Source: Datisca glomerata
Lineage: Eukaryota > Streptophyta > Magnoliopsida > Cucurbitales > Datiscaceae
Reading direction: 5' to 3'
NCBI GenBank assembly: GCA_003255025.1
Contig: QANY01005277.1
Span: forward strand, 1,450,078-1,514,077
DNA length: 64,000 nucleotides
Positions 21,761 to 35,144 of the stretch are shown piece by piece. Position 1 is the first letter of the stretch. Every line of letters starts with the position of its first letter. The position numbers and the translations under genes are program-made. The notes under the pieces were generated by a model. It had not been told where the DNA came from and did no database searches. It saw only the letters and a program-made list of their open reading frames with translations.

Positions 21761-24700
21761 GATCTAAAGGTATAGTAATGGTTACCGAGACCTGTTATGT
21801 AGCTGACTCTAATTTTTCTTGGATTGTAGACTCCCAGCTACTAACCACATATGTTGCTCACTGCAGGGGTTCAGGGAAATCAAAAGGCTTCTACTAGGGG
21901 AATGAAGCACTAGTATTTGCCGCATTAGTGAAAACTTTTAAATTATGTTTTGAGAAACATTTTATTATTTTGCGTGATCTTTATTATGTCCCGAGTTTGG
22001 GGAAGAATTTGATTTCTATTGGTGCATTAATTAAGCAAGGATTTGATCTAAAATTCATTGATAAAGATATTGATATTTTTAAAAATGAATGCTTAATTAC
22101 TATCTCACGAATGATTAATAAATTGTATCATGTAAAACTTGTAGTACCCATGATTTATGACACTGAAGTGAATATCAATTCACATAGGGATAGTAAAAGG
22201 TTAAAGTATGATTCAACCGATCTAACCTATTTGTGACACTTATGTCTTGGACATATTAGCCTAAACATGATTAAAAGACTTATGAATGATAGTCCTTTGA
22301 AATCTTTAAGTGTGGGTTCACAATCCACATGTGAATCATGTATAGAAGATAAAATGACAAAGAGACATTTTCATCAAAAGGTGAAAGAGTTACTCAATGC
22401 CTTAAACTCAAACATATTGATGTATGTAGGTCATTGAATATCCAAGTAAGAGGAGGTTATGAATACTTCGTAACTTTCAATGATGACTACTCACGTTTTG
22501 GTCATATTTATCTAATGCATCAAAAGTCAAAAACCTTTTAAAAGTTCGAAGAATATAAGGCATTGGTTGAAATCAATTAGAAAAATAAATCAAAACACTA
22601 CGATCTGATCATGGTGGAGAGTCCTTGCTAGGAAAGTTCGACTACTTTCTTAAGGAAGAATGTATTTTTTTCAGCTTACAGCACATGGCATGCCATAGCA
22701 AAATGGTGTGTCAGAGAGAATAAATCAAACTCTAATGGATATGGTTAGATTCATGATGAGTTACTCATCCCTCCCAGATTTGTTCTGGGGATATGCCTTG
22801 CTAACAATGACATGTATTCTGAACTAAGTTCTATCAACGATGGTGCCTATTTCACCATATAAAAGATGGTATGGGCGAAAGTCATTCGTTCACCATTTTA
22901 GAATATGGGTTTACCCAGCATATGTTCTAAGACCGAAGACAGGCAAGTTGTCCAATCGTTCAGAATTGTGCATGTTTTAAGGATATCCTATGAGAACGAA
23001 GGGGTATATCTTCTACAGTACGAGTGACAAGAAAACATTCGTTAGCACGAATGCCCATTTTCTTGAAGAATATTATAGTATAAGTGTACAGCCGAGAAAC
23101 ACAATTGTGCTAGAGGAATTATTGGGTGGGAGAACACCGACTCCCCAATTAGAAATTATTTCAGATTCAATAATAGAAGAACCACGACAGGAGCCAGAGA
23201 CTATAGAGCCTCGACGTAGTGGGAGAGTTGTGAGATAACCTGAAAGGTACATGTCCTATGGAGAAGTTTTGATTGTTGTCGCAGGCAAGGACCTAGATGA
23301 ACCGATCTCTTACTCGGAGGCCATGGCTGGTCTTGAAGCAAACTTATGGTAGGAAGCCATGAACACTTGTAGATCCTCTTGAAAGGATAATACTCATAGG
23401 ATGCAAATAGATCTATAAGAATGAAAATGTATGGATGAGAATGTAAAGACATTCAGAGCTAGGCTAGTAGCCAAGGGCTACATCCAAAAGGAAGGTATAG
23501 ACTACGAGGATACCTTGTCACCGATAGCCATACTTAAATCCATCAGAATCTTTTTGTCCTTTGTTGTTGCCCTTGATTATGAAATATGAAAAATGGACCT
23601 CAATATTGCCTTTGTGAATGGTAATCTGAAGAGCGCATTTATGTGGCTCAACATGACGGGTTCATGGAGAAAGGTCAAGAGAGAAAAGTTTACAAATAGT
23701 AGAAGTTCGTTTATGAACTTCAAGTGTCACGGTCGTGGAATATTAGATTCGACGAAACTGTTAAGAACTATGGTTTTGAAAAGTTAGTGGACGAACCTAG
23801 TGTGTATAAGTTGATACATGAAGGGGGGATGATTTTTCTAGTCTTCTACGTAGACGATGTTCTACTCATTAGGAATGATGTATGAAAATTGTTAGATGTC
23901 AAGTTTTGGCTTGCAAATCAATTTGACATGAAGGATTTTGGAGAAGCTGCATTTGTCTTAAGTATTCAGATCTTTCGAGATCGGAGCAACAGGCAATTGA
24001 CACTTTCTCAAACATCTTATATTGATAAGGTGTTGGATCGCTTCAGTATGCAAAACTCCAAGAAGAGATTTTTCCCTTTAGACATGGAGTCACCTCTCCA
24101 AGGAGAAGTCTCCCAAGACTCCTCAAGAAGAGGAAGACATGAGAAGGATACTCCATGCCTCAACCGTAGGAAGTCTCATGTACGCAATGCTTTGCACTAG
24201 ACCTGATACTTGCTATGTCGTGGGCGTAGTAAGTCATTTCCAATCTAATCTTGGAATCGAACATTGGAATGTCGTCAAGCATATCCTTAAGTATTTTAAA
24301 AGAATAAGGAATCACATACTTGGGTATTCTAGTAGTGACTTGAATATGACGGGGTATACAGATTTTTATTTTCAAGCTAATAAGAACTCTAGGAGGTCCG
24401 CTTCAGGATTGGTGTTCATCCTGAAAAGTAGAGCAGTTGTATGAAGAAGTATCAATCTTGCATTGCTGATTCTATAATAGAAGCTGAATATGTTGTAGCC
24501 TGTGAAGCGGTAAAGGAGGCCATATGGCTTAGGAAGTTATTGAAGACTCTGGAAGTTGTTCCAGATGCTGACAAGTTCATGACACTTTATTGTGATAACA
24601 TGAGGCTGTAGCGAATTCTAAGGAACCTAGAAGCCATAAGAGATCCAAACACATAGAATGTAAGTATCACCTTATTAGAGAGATTGTTCAGCGTGGAGAC

Positions 24701-24780
24701 GCTGTGGTTACCCATTTCGACGGTCAACAATCCGGCAGATCCATTCACGGATACTTTAAGCAGTAAATTTTTTTATGATC
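21760..24780 (+). pseudogene. Copia pol: protease, integrase, RT and RNase H, broken
   Basis: Continuation of the copia polyprotein in many short frames. The protease region (about 21810-21860) has WIVDS but lacks the DSGA/T catalytic wording. The pre-integrase region near 22230-22370 keeps an HxxxGH-like start and a SxCESC zinc segment. Integrase remnants follow to about 22990. RT begins near 23450 with [18 protein letters not shown]. Its catalytic box reads FYVDDVLLI (YVDD codons at 23847-23858). RNase H follows, with AEYVVACEAVKEAIWLRK near 24480 and an NPADPFTDTL-like end at about 24740. This order (integrase before RT) defines copia. Numerous stops and frameshifts make it dead. Confidence 0.9.
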
Positions 24781-24838
24781 ATCTGGAAGACTTGGGGATA
24801 ATAGATTGTACACGACTACTTTAGTCCAAGTGGGAGAT

Positions 24839-25900
24839 TGTTGGAATATGTTCATAAACTAGCGTGTAATAACTATTTATTTATATTTAGATATTTCTCA
24901 GACATTTGTATTACTGAATTATTTAATGAATAAATTGAAAGTTTTATTTTAAATTAAATCGTGTTTATAAATTACTCAAATCTTGGAACTATTGTCAATG
25001 AAAGAATAGTGAAGACAGAAGCGTTTCCAGACGAACTCTTTTGAAATTGATCAGAACGATATTCGCAGTCTTAGGATCGACTAGAAAATCGAATTCGACT
25101 ATGGTGTTAGGTTGAACCGTTGGATGTCAGTTTTGGGGCATAAGAGTAGAACTCAAATGGTTAACCTATACATATTATGAACATGTTGAATATACTGGTT
25201 ACAAATTAGTATGGAGCCCAAAGCCGTTTACCTAGCTCTAAATCTAATTGTTACAACTTAAAGGTATTTTCATAATTACATTAATCCTAAGGTAAATATG
25301 TAACATGACTTGGATAGTTGCAATTATTGATATGTCAAATGAGTGAGTTCGAATTGACGGACAATACCTCGACTTTATTGATGGGTGATTCACAGATATT
25401 GAAATTCGTGGTTGGATTGCGAAAACAACAATATCACCTTATGCTTTATTGATGGGTGTGTGAATAAACTAACTTGGCCAAATATTCGATGAAATGAGTA
25501 ATTGAATAAGACTTGTGAATTGTACGAGACAATTCACTATAATGTCTTTCTTATTCACAGTCAATAAAGGAATTAAAAAAATAATAACAAGATCAGTAAA
25601 ATGATAATTTTACATTCCGCTCTTGCTACTGATGTTCACGATAAGTATTATGTTAAAATATTATGTGGACCGTGGCAATAAATAGAGTTTAGCTAAACTA
25701 ACAGAAAATGTAGCGCGTATGCTTCGAGCGTTGATTCGACATCAAACTTATAGTGTAGTCGTACGATGTTAGGATTCAATAGGTCGAGAATTTATGGAGA
25801 TAAATTCGTCAGGTATTTGAATCATAAGCTTTGTTCATGTGGGTCAATTCGGTCTTAGAGAATATGAATGTGTTTTTGTTGCCAAGGCATATTTCCTACA
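24839..25900 (+). repeat. Right (3') LTR of the copia element
   Basis: Directly follows a polypurine stretch, AAGTGGGAGA, ending at 24837. It starts TGTTGGAATAT and ends ATATTTCCTACA, so the ends form a short TG..CA inverted repeat (TGTtGGAA / TTCCtACA type). The length is 1062 bp. It is the better preserved of the two LTR copies. Confidence 0.85.
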
Positions 25901-27640
25901 CCTATATGTGATAGGTGATGTCACTTAAGTAAGTTAAGTGTAATTGTTGTATTGAATTAATTATTTATTGTTTTTTAATTATTAGATAATTAGTTTAATA
26001 AAATAAATTAATTGATTGATTGATAATGATCAATTAAATTGATGAATTTTGATACAACTAAAACTCTAGGAGATCATGTAATTTTTGGCAATAATAGATA
26101 ATTAGGAGAATTTTAGAAATTTTATAATATATGGGTGTATTTATAAATACCAAAAATTATCATTTGATAAATATCTAATAGCGATTTGATTGCAAAGAGA
26201 TAATAGGGATAAGATATAATTGTTGTTATCAACACATAAAAAGGAGGAGAAAAATGTTTTCTCCTCTCACTACAGTTGCCGCCGAAATTAATCTGAAGAA
26301 GGGAAGATTTGATTTTTCTTCTTCAATTGTTTTGAGAGCTCACACTCAAATTCCTACGTAAAATTCTTCTAAGATATATTTATGAAATTAACTGGTACTT
26401 GTTGATGGACTAATTCAGAATTGTTCGTGGAAGATCAAATTCGTGATTTTGATCTTAAACCTTGAAGAACGCTCAAGGGAGTTCCACCTGTTCAGAAATT
26501 CTCCGATAGAGAGTAAATATGAGAAGTCGTTTTCCCTTAATCTATTCTTTTTAATATCGTATATGCATCAACTAAATTTGGTTTTAAATTATTTAATATG
26601 ATTAAATAAGTTAAATCAAAATTTTTTTGGATACTCCGCTCACGAACCGTTCGTGGTTCAAATCTAATGTTCTTCAATTTTCAAACCGATCGGTCCTAGC
26701 ACCGTCTGATTCGCACAATCTAGAATGATCATCTCAATTTAATTACTGATAATTCAATCACGTGTAATTCAATTGCTTGCAAAATAAGATTGTCATGTTT
26801 GATTATACATGGCAATCTATGATATGATAGGTGATAATTAATTATTGTTATGTTTGGTATAAGTTCTTTTGTTGTAAATTTGTGTAAATAACAGAAAGTT
26901 ACTTAAATGTTTTTTAGTTATATAATATCTAAAAAAATATTTGAACATACAATTTTAACATTAATTTTAATTAATATTTAAATTAATTTATAGTGCTAGA
27001 CTATATTTAAAAAATATTTTTAATCAAATTAATAAAATAAGAAGTATAATAAAAAATATTTTATGTTTTAACATTAATTTTATTTTTTAATATTTAAATA
27101 AATTAATATTGCTAGACTAAACTTTAATAAATTGATTTTAATTAAATTATTAAAATGAATTTTTATTAATATTTTAATTAAAAATTCATAAGATAAATTA
27201 ATGAAATGAACTTTAATTAGTATTTAAATAAATTAATAATACTGTACTAAATTTTAAAAATAATTTTATTTAAATTAATAAAACAACTACTATAATACAA
27301 ACATATTTTCAAGCAAAATTTCAACATTAATTTTAATTATTTTTTATTAATATTCAAATAAATTACTAATGCTAAACTAAATATTAATAAAGTTATTAAT
27401 AAAATGAGAGAGAATTTGTGAGAAATAATATTTCAGTGAGGGTAGGAAAGTATTTTTGTTTGATATTAGAATTGCAATGACATTGCAAATTAGGATTGTA
27501 ATTCTATCGCTTCAAAAGATTGCAAGCAAATTATGATTGTTGCCTTATTTAAGGATTACTGCAAACAAATATGGTAATTCGTCAATTTCAAAAGGATTAC
27601 AATCGGATTACAATGAAGGATAGCGCGAATAAACAGGAAA
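25901..27640. other. AT-rich intergenic region with repeat remnants
   Basis: No gene supported. 26180-26720 resembles LTR sequence but has no partner that I can find. 26850-27560 is very AT-rich and is a relative of 52498-52990. Confidence 0.4.
26850..27560. repeat. Dispersed AT-rich repeat, copy 1
   Basis: Shares ordered landmarks with 52498-52990: TGTTTGGTAT, then TGTAAATTTGTGTAAATAA, then AATTTTAACATTAATTTTAA, then a TGCAAGCAA-type stretch near the right end. The outer ends TGTTTGGTAT and (inverted, near 27560) TGTTTGCAGTAATCC suggest a MITE family. Confidence 0.5.
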
Positions 27641-27965
27641 ATATTGTATGTAACATATATATGTATATTGTTATATATACCACATATATTTATATATTTA
27701 GTACATCATCATATATATATTTTTTATTATTGCCATATCTATATATATACACGCACATACGTTATACACNNNNNNNNNNNNNNNNNNNNNNNNNNNNNNN
27801 NNNNNATATGATATGTTATATGCGTTGCAACATATATACTAATGAATATTGTTATATATATATATATATATGATATGTTATATGCGTTGCAACATATATA
27901 CTAATGTATATTGTTATATAGCATGTTTTTGTGTATATATATTTTGTATATAACACATATATTTA
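27640..27965. repeat. AT microsatellite region with 62-bp repeats beside a gap
   Basis: Dense TA/TATATG repeats surround a run of 36 Ns at 27770-27805. Directly after the gap, a unit containing TATGCGTTGCAACATATAT occurs twice with a period of 62 bp (about 27807-27868 and 27869-27920). The gap probably hides more copies. Confidence 0.8.
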
Positions 27966-28009
27966 TATTATTACACACACATATACACCAGATCACTCTA
28001 TTCTGGATC

Positions 28010-28140
28010 TCTCTCCCTCTCTCTATTTAAATCTCCTTCTCTCTCTATCTTCTCTCCCCCCAAAATCCCTCCACCATATTTTTTATTATTTTGTTTATTG
28101 AGAGAATGAGAAATCTAGAGAGATCTTAAGAGAGAGATAT
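28010..28140. repeat. Second CT-rich then GA-rich fold-back tract
   Basis: Same design as 13490-13735: a pyrimidine run with ATCTCTCTCCC phrases, an AT spacer, then GAGAGA phrases with AAATCTAGAGAGATC. Confidence 0.6.
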
Positions 28141-28387
28141 CCATGAGTTTCATAGGGGTATAATGGGAATTAGAGCCAACTTTTTGTTTCTATGTTAGTG
28201 GGTCAATAATAAGTTTGCTATATTTGATGATTATTTAAGGTGTAGAACATTTGTGTACTAAGTTTCTATTAGAGCGAGAATGGGCAATTCTTAAAAAAAT
28301 ATATATATATAAATAGCCCAAGAATAAATATGAATAAAAAAAATAGCCACAAAACTCATAAGCTGGCATTCTTCAACCTAGTCTGTT

Positions 28388-28530
28388 GTCATCCAGCCCG
28401 AACTCCCCCATTCCCCTCTCCAACTTCCCGCCTTCCAGCCCTCCCCACCCTGCCCGCTCCCCTACCCTCCCTCACACTCCTCTCACCCAGTCCACTTTCC
28501 TCTCCCACCCAACCCACTCACCTCAGCCCT
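28388..28530. repeat. C-rich polypyrimidine tract with G-quadruplex potential
   Basis: In an otherwise AT-rich region the plus strand is almost pure C/T here. 28439-28471 contains seven runs of three or four Cs separated by 1-3 nt. The minus strand therefore carries a textbook G3+N1-7 G-quadruplex motif. The proline-rich open frame across it (28330-28593) is a by-product. Confidence 0.85.
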
Positions 28531-28593
28531 GATTACCAATTCATTCTCCCTTTCCCCATTTATCCCATTTTCTCAAACGATAAAATTAATTAA

Positions 28594-30150
28594 TTAATAT
28601 TCTAGCTCATTAAATTGATTAAATCAATCAATCAATTAATTTAATAAATCAAATAATATTTTAGCTGATTACCAATTTCAATTGCCTACTCGCTTATCGC
28701 TATCACCCCGCATAATAACATCAAAATAATCATGTGTTAAAGAACATGTGTGTGTGTGTCTCTCTCTTTGTGTGAGATTATGAGTATGCTTGTATGAATT
28801 TCGTGTTAATAAAATTTAAGATTTCAAAAAATGATAATGTAATTACATTTATTACAGAATATATTATATGACATCCAATGAATAATTAAAAAAATATCAT
28901 CTAATATTCTTACTATCACGAAACCTAACTAATGTGAAATATACTAATTAAATACATACTATAAATATACTAAATATGTAACATATATATTTTAAAATCC
29001 ATAGATTTTGTAAAAAAATGTCAATATAATATATATAATATATAAGGTGTATATCATTTGTACCATCTACATGTAATTTGCCACCTTCTTTTACCGAAAT
29101 TTTTTGTTTAACGTCAAATATTTTTTTGAGAAGCACGCCACCCTTAAAGTGGTTAGTTTTATATTTTTCATACTTAAACTATTTTTGATGATTTAAAAGA
29201 AATAACTTAGTTGTGATAAATACTAGTTTCTATTATATATTTATTTGTGTAGAAAGCCAAAAATTTTGTTGGGACGAGGCCCATACTAGTTTTTGGCAAA
29301 AGGCTGGGCCTATAAATGCAATGTTGTAATCCAGCTTGCAATTCAAGCTATTAGGCGTAAATCCAGTTCAATTTATTGAATTTATAGTATTTAATCATTT
29401 TAGAAGAGTGTTATTATTTTTTAACATCAATACAATGTCTAACCCATATAAAATTTTTGTTTAAACTAGTATGTATGAATAATAATTAAAAATTTCATAC
29501 TTTAAACAAATAATAGAAAAAAGTTTTAGTTTTGAGCAACCAATAATATCTAAGTATAAAATCAAATTCTAGATTAGATACCGAATGCACCAATTTTTTT
29601 TAGAATTTCAAATACCCCATTAATTACTTTTGATAAGTTTGAATATTTATCAAGCATTGAGTTATTCTCGGATTTTTTTAAAGATTTTAGCTGGTTTTAA
29701 ATTTTTTAATTCATTTGATTAACACTATCTCAATTGTAAAGCTTTCATTTCTTAATATTTTTTTATAAGTAAAAGAATAATCATTTGTCTAAATAATAGT
29801 TTTTTACTCCATATTAGCATTAACCGATATTTCCATCTTAAAGTACCAAATTTATTCATTCTTTCTATATTAAAAAAATACAGATTTATTCATTCTTTTC
29901 ATCTTTAAACTTCAAATTTGATAGCTTATTGACATTTGACTAATAATTATTATAAAAATAAACTGACATAGAATGATTACAAAATATAATTAATAAAATA
30001 TTAAAGATAAAATATACTAGAGCGTAATTAGTTAATAGATTTATCTTAAGATAATTACAATAAATATTTTACACTCAATTGAGAAAATATATGGTACTAT
30101 TAGTTAGCAATCAATAGATATACATTGCAATAAATATTTACAACTCCACG
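28594..30150. other. AT-rich intergenic, no gene recognised
   Basis: Very AT-rich with a TG/CT microsatellite near 28750-28768. No gene or RNA is supported. Confidence 0.5.
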
Positions 30151-30159
30151 ACTTTCTTA

Positions 30160-30560
30160 TGTTATGGGGTCTCGACGACAGAATTTAGCTGCCAACCCAA
30201 GTGAAAAAGCCCTTTCTCCTTTCTCTAATATGAAGGTCCGCTTCATAGCTCCAACCTAGACAAGGGGCCTTGGCCTAGCTTACTAAGCGCCGCTTCTTCC
30301 CCTTATCTTTCTTTCACTATTCCTACCTAGGTCCCCGGCTTAGTAGGGTCGGGGAAAACCATTCAAGCGTCGAGATAGAGATGGCTCTGTTGCGATAGAG
30401 GATGAAGGAGAATCCGTAGGCAACTGGTCGTTACTAGAAGATTATAAAGATGCAGGCTACTCTTTCTTATTAGAAGAGCGAGGTGCAAGTGCATGCTTCT
30501 CAATAGAGGGCTGCGGCCTTGATTTCCTTGGGACTCTGACTCCCCACTATCATGCAAATA
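30160..30560. other. Probable mitochondrial DNA insertion (NUMT)
   Basis: A 400-bp block of clearly higher GC content with sharp edges, embedded in very AT-rich DNA. Its wording (GCCTTGGCCTAGCTTACTAA, CCCCGGCTTAGTAGGGTCGG) is like non-coding plant mitochondrial DNA as I know it. No mitochondrial gene is recognised in it. The call is compositional and needs a database comparison. Confidence 0.4.
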
Positions 30561-32869
30561 TAGGTATTCAAAGAATCAAATATTGACTTTAAATTTAGTA
30601 GAACATAACATACATTAATTAATTGCCACTAATTAGTAGAACATAACAAATTAATAGATTTTATGGAAGTATAATTATAATACATATTTTTACACATAAG
30701 TAAATATGTGATATTAGTTATTAATTAGTTAACATTGTAATAATAATTTAAATAACACACTCAAATATTCATTTTTCAGAATGAAATATTTACCTATAAT
30801 CTATTATTTCTAATTACATTTTAGGAACCTTTTTTTGTCTTCTTATTGTAGTTATTTACTATATTTTACATGTCTTTAAAAAGATTTATTTCTGAGAAGT
30901 TACAATAAAAATATCTGTTAATAATTCATTGATATATTTATATTTTATTATAATATAAGTAATTATTTTTATTATTTAAATATAATAAGTTTTACTTTGA
31001 ATCATGGTAAAATAGGTATTTTAGTTTCTAATATCAACTTTTCAAATTCCCACCTATTCTCTTTAGTTTGAATTTAAAAATTTTGAACATGTATAAATCC
31101 TGAATATTTATGGGTTTTCTATATATTTAGTTCACTTCTCAAATTTAATTTAAGTACAATACCTCAATTACAAATCTTTCCCTATCCATATTCTATTATT
31201 TGTCATTTATAAAAAATTTCATAATGAGATTTCTCATGCTTTTCATTAATTCGAATTTCTCTCTTTTTATTATAATATTATTTTTAAACTTATTTGTGAG
31301 GCTTATAGTAAGTTGCCTTACTTTTTGGTTGACTATTTTAAATATCAATTAATTTACTAATAATAATTATTTTTGACTATTTTACAAAATAATATTCTCA
31401 CTGGTACATTTGGCTAAAAACCTCATTTTATTTCGGCATGATTTGGCCTGGCCTGTGGGGACGTCCAACCTATAGATTCCATTACTCCAGCAGGTGAGAT
31501 CTTCTCAACGTGCGTCTTTGTGCTTCGAATCTGAAGCTAGAGACTCTGACGCACCCATTTTGTACCTAAAGCCGCAAGCTTATGCAGCGAGTATTGTTTC
31601 TTCAACTTACCGTTGTGAGATTTCATTTATCTGTGTGAAATTTCATTTCTAAGTATTTCAAGTGTTATGAGAGAAATTCTTCGCAAGTGTCAAGATAAAA
31701 CAAGAAGATATTATGTGCAAGTTGAAGCACATGAGGTATAAATCTGATTAGTTAAATTAGATATGATTCTTTTCCGTTCTAAACGACAAGGTACGTTAAA
31801 GACAAAACGGAAAGCTCGATCTCCACTCAAAAGATAAAATGTGGGCAACGTTTAATGCTTTGACACTAATAAAGTTGATTGTATGTGATGCATAATTAAA
31901 AGTTTAATGATGATGGTTTAGCGATGCGATGCTTTTAATAAATAACTCGATCATTCACTACATATAATATGACACATAAAATTATCTATATCTTAAGATC
32001 GCAGATTAATATCAAATCATTAAATAGTCAACACTAACTATTCATGCATGTGCCACCACCTGCAATTACCCTGCTATAAATGCCAAGCCAATAACAACAG
32101 AAGGTAACAAAATCTTGCTTAAAACAAAATATTTAGGGAAAATTATACTTTTCTCTTTCAAATTATCACCAATCTACAATTTAATACTTAAACTTTAAAA
32201 AATATTACACTTTAAACCTCCAATTAAGGTAGAAGTTTAAACCTTCCAACTAACACCGTCTATTATTCTGTCAGGCTGACAATACGATGTAGCTTTAAGA
32301 GAAATAAAACTACATCGTTTAACTTATTTTTGTCCTTGTAAAATAAGCCTGAGAACCCAATGGGGTTCAACTCGTCGACGATGTGGTGTTTTTCACCTAC
32401 AGTGGGGTTCACAAAGAAACAACTGACATATCATGACATATCATAACCAATTTAAAAACAACACTATCGATTATCAAAAGAGGAAAGAATTTCAACCAAG
32501 ACACTCAAACATTGACACAACATATTTACTAACACAAACTCTAAAAACACACAGCATGAAAGCTTCCCATACTGCATACAAAGATCGAGTGAACATCACT
32601 TTTTCATTACCAGATCTAAAAGCTCCAACTTCTACTCAACTATGATGAAGAAACTAATTGTTTCATTTAATCTGCATACTACATTAATTTAAGAAAAACT
32701 TCTCAACATGCACAACTGTATATAGAATATCAACTAAAAACTAAAGTTTTGTCAAAGTTGGTTATATATGGCAATAAAAAGTGCATTTACTGCATATTAA
32801 ACATTTATCCATAAAGGCCTTGAGCAATGCATGTGCTGCAAAAGTGGTATTTACCACTGTCTTATCATG
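30561..32869. other. Intergenic, no gene recognised
   Basis: AT-rich. 31430-31640 is more mixed in composition but without a recognisable domain. 32136-32280 resembles the AGGGAAAATTATACTTTT start of Mutator-like MITEs, but I could not find a matching end. Confidence 0.4.
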
Positions 32870-33315
32870 AAACATTCAATTTAACATTAGATATACCAAT
32901 ACATAAGACGGTATTCATATAACTTAACTAACACCCTCAATGTAGCTAAAAATCATCAATATATTCATAAGCTAAAATCATGTGCAACAATCTGTAATAG
33001 CGTACTAATATAATTTATATGATGAGTGCTTACAGACATCCACCATAAAAAACGTGTCTTCCCCTATCATATAGAAACATCACTGATAATTTGTCAAAAA
33101 GGTCATGGGTATTGAAACTGTCACACTTTTTTGTAGAGAAGATAGTACAATAGGTTGATAACAATCATGACCCAAATTCACACAAAGTTTAAGCAAAGCA
33201 AATTACATGAAGAACTCAGAGAAAATCAGTAACAACCATAATCATAAATTCTTATGACCAAGAAACAAAAAGTTGAATAGTAGCTGAACTCCATTTATAG
33301 AAATAAAAGTCAGTA
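32870..33315. repeat. Diverged direct repeat A, copy 1
   Basis: Aligns with 35145-35595. Shared anchors are ATTCATATAACTTA, ATATTCATAAGCTAAAATCA, CTTCCCCTATCATATA, ATGACCCAAATTCACACAAA and TTCTTATGACCAAGAAACAA. The offset is about 2.28 kb. Confidence 0.85.
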
Positions 33316-34799
33316 AAATAAAGTTCATAAAACACATGATCCATAATTGTAAAGTAGGAAAATTTTCTAAGCGTCTAACTCAAAACTGAAATAGAAAATA
33401 ACCAATCGGTTTAAAAAAATTGCAAACAATCAATCTAGCAAATAGAAAGCAATAAAGAAAGGAAGATAATAATGTATAGCCAAGTATACAAACAGAACAA
33501 CCAGGTAATATTCGAATGTTATGGAATATGCAGAAAATGAAGAAGACAATGCAAAACATAGCTGGGGTCTAAACAAACAAACTCATGTGATTTAAAAACA
33601 CGCAGGAGATAAATCTCACAATCTGCTCAAGCTACACTAGGAAAATATCAAACATAAAAGAACCCACAACTATAAAAAACAAAAGTCTATCACAAAGGCT
33701 CTCCCTATCCTGTCTTTGTTAACATTAAAATCTACTTGCAGGATTTAAAAATCACAAATAAAAAATCAGTGATATGAATTGTAACACACAGTACGTGTAG
33801 TTTACTGTGAAAAATCGTCACATATATATTGATCAAATAAATTGTTACACACAAACATATATATACATGAGATAGGCAAGCATTACCAATAAGGATAATC
33901 GTATGACATGTAATAAAATCAAACTAAAGATGATTTAAACTTTGAGGTAGCTAAATAATTATTTAAAGAAAACACATATAAAATTTCTACAATCATACCA
34001 AAACCAAACAGTGCAAAGCAGACAAAAAATACTTAGTAGAACAAGAGACAACAATCGACGAATAAATATAATAAGAAAAGAACATGTCAAATGAACTGGA
34101 AGATGTAGAAGTAGTCACTAAATCAACCAATCGAACCCGCTGACAAGGAAGTAAACGAGCCTCTAAATCACCATCCACCAACATCTATTAATATAACAGA
34201 GAAATGAAAGGAAAAAAAATAGAAGAACCCAAAGCATAGAGTGATAAGTCAATGGGGTTGGAGATAATGTGAAAGAAAAATATTGATATAAGATCACACT
34301 TAGATACAAAAGAAAAATAAAAATAAAGTCAAATTACCCTCAATGGCGTTCGCTTATTCTCCATGAAATACAAATAGATTCTCTGCACATGTAAACCAAG
34401 GAAAGATGAGAATTGTTGAAGTTATCTTGAAGTGGATAGTATAACTAAGAAACCAATATTTATATTATAACCTTTATGCTGCCTATAGCATGAGCACAAT
34501 TACTAACTCTTTCAAAGACTATACCATGTAAAAGATAAGAACAAACAAGCATAAAAAATTTCATAATAAAATCAATTCTATCCACACCGACTAATGACCT
34601 AAACACATTCAATGAGACAAGAAACAAATAACGAAAACCCTCACTCTATGACGATTAGAAGAAAAATAGATAATCAACTGTTTAGAGTATATTTCCTACC
34701 CTGTTTAACTAAAACCTCTACAAAAAGCGTAATTTACATGCATAAACTAAATATTAAATGATAAACATACAAGAAAGGGAGAAATTGTCAAGAAAATAA

Positions 34800-35060
34800 A
34801 AAACCCTCACACAGAGTAATACATACCATGAACCAACTCAGGCAAAGAAAAGGTAGGACGAGAAAGCGACGAAACCCACCACCAATAGTCCACTGTCGCC
34901 GAACAACCAACTCAGGCAGAGAAAAAAACAAAAACAAACACTAAGATTGAAAAAACCCATGCCATACAATGAACATTGAAAAATTTACATACTTTTAAAC
35001 CAAAAGTCAGCAATCACAAAAATAGGATGAACAAATATATAGAGTTAAAAAACAATAGAA
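34800..35060. repeat. Diverged direct repeat B, copy 1
   Basis: Aligns with 36062-36400. Anchors are GAACCAACTCAGGCAAAGAA, GGACGAGAAAG, CAACTCAGGCAGAGAAAA and the AAGCAATCACAAAAA area. The offset is about 1.26 kb. Confidence 0.8.
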
Positions 35061-35144
35061 GAATTACTTTAAAAATCATATGAACATCAATCTAACACTG
35101 AAAAAGTCATATGAAAATCAACTTAACACTATCAGGAAGCATTC

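Noticed and set aside
28330..28593. Proline-rich open frame
   Set aside because: It arises from the C-rich polypyrimidine tract. No signal, domain or splice context.
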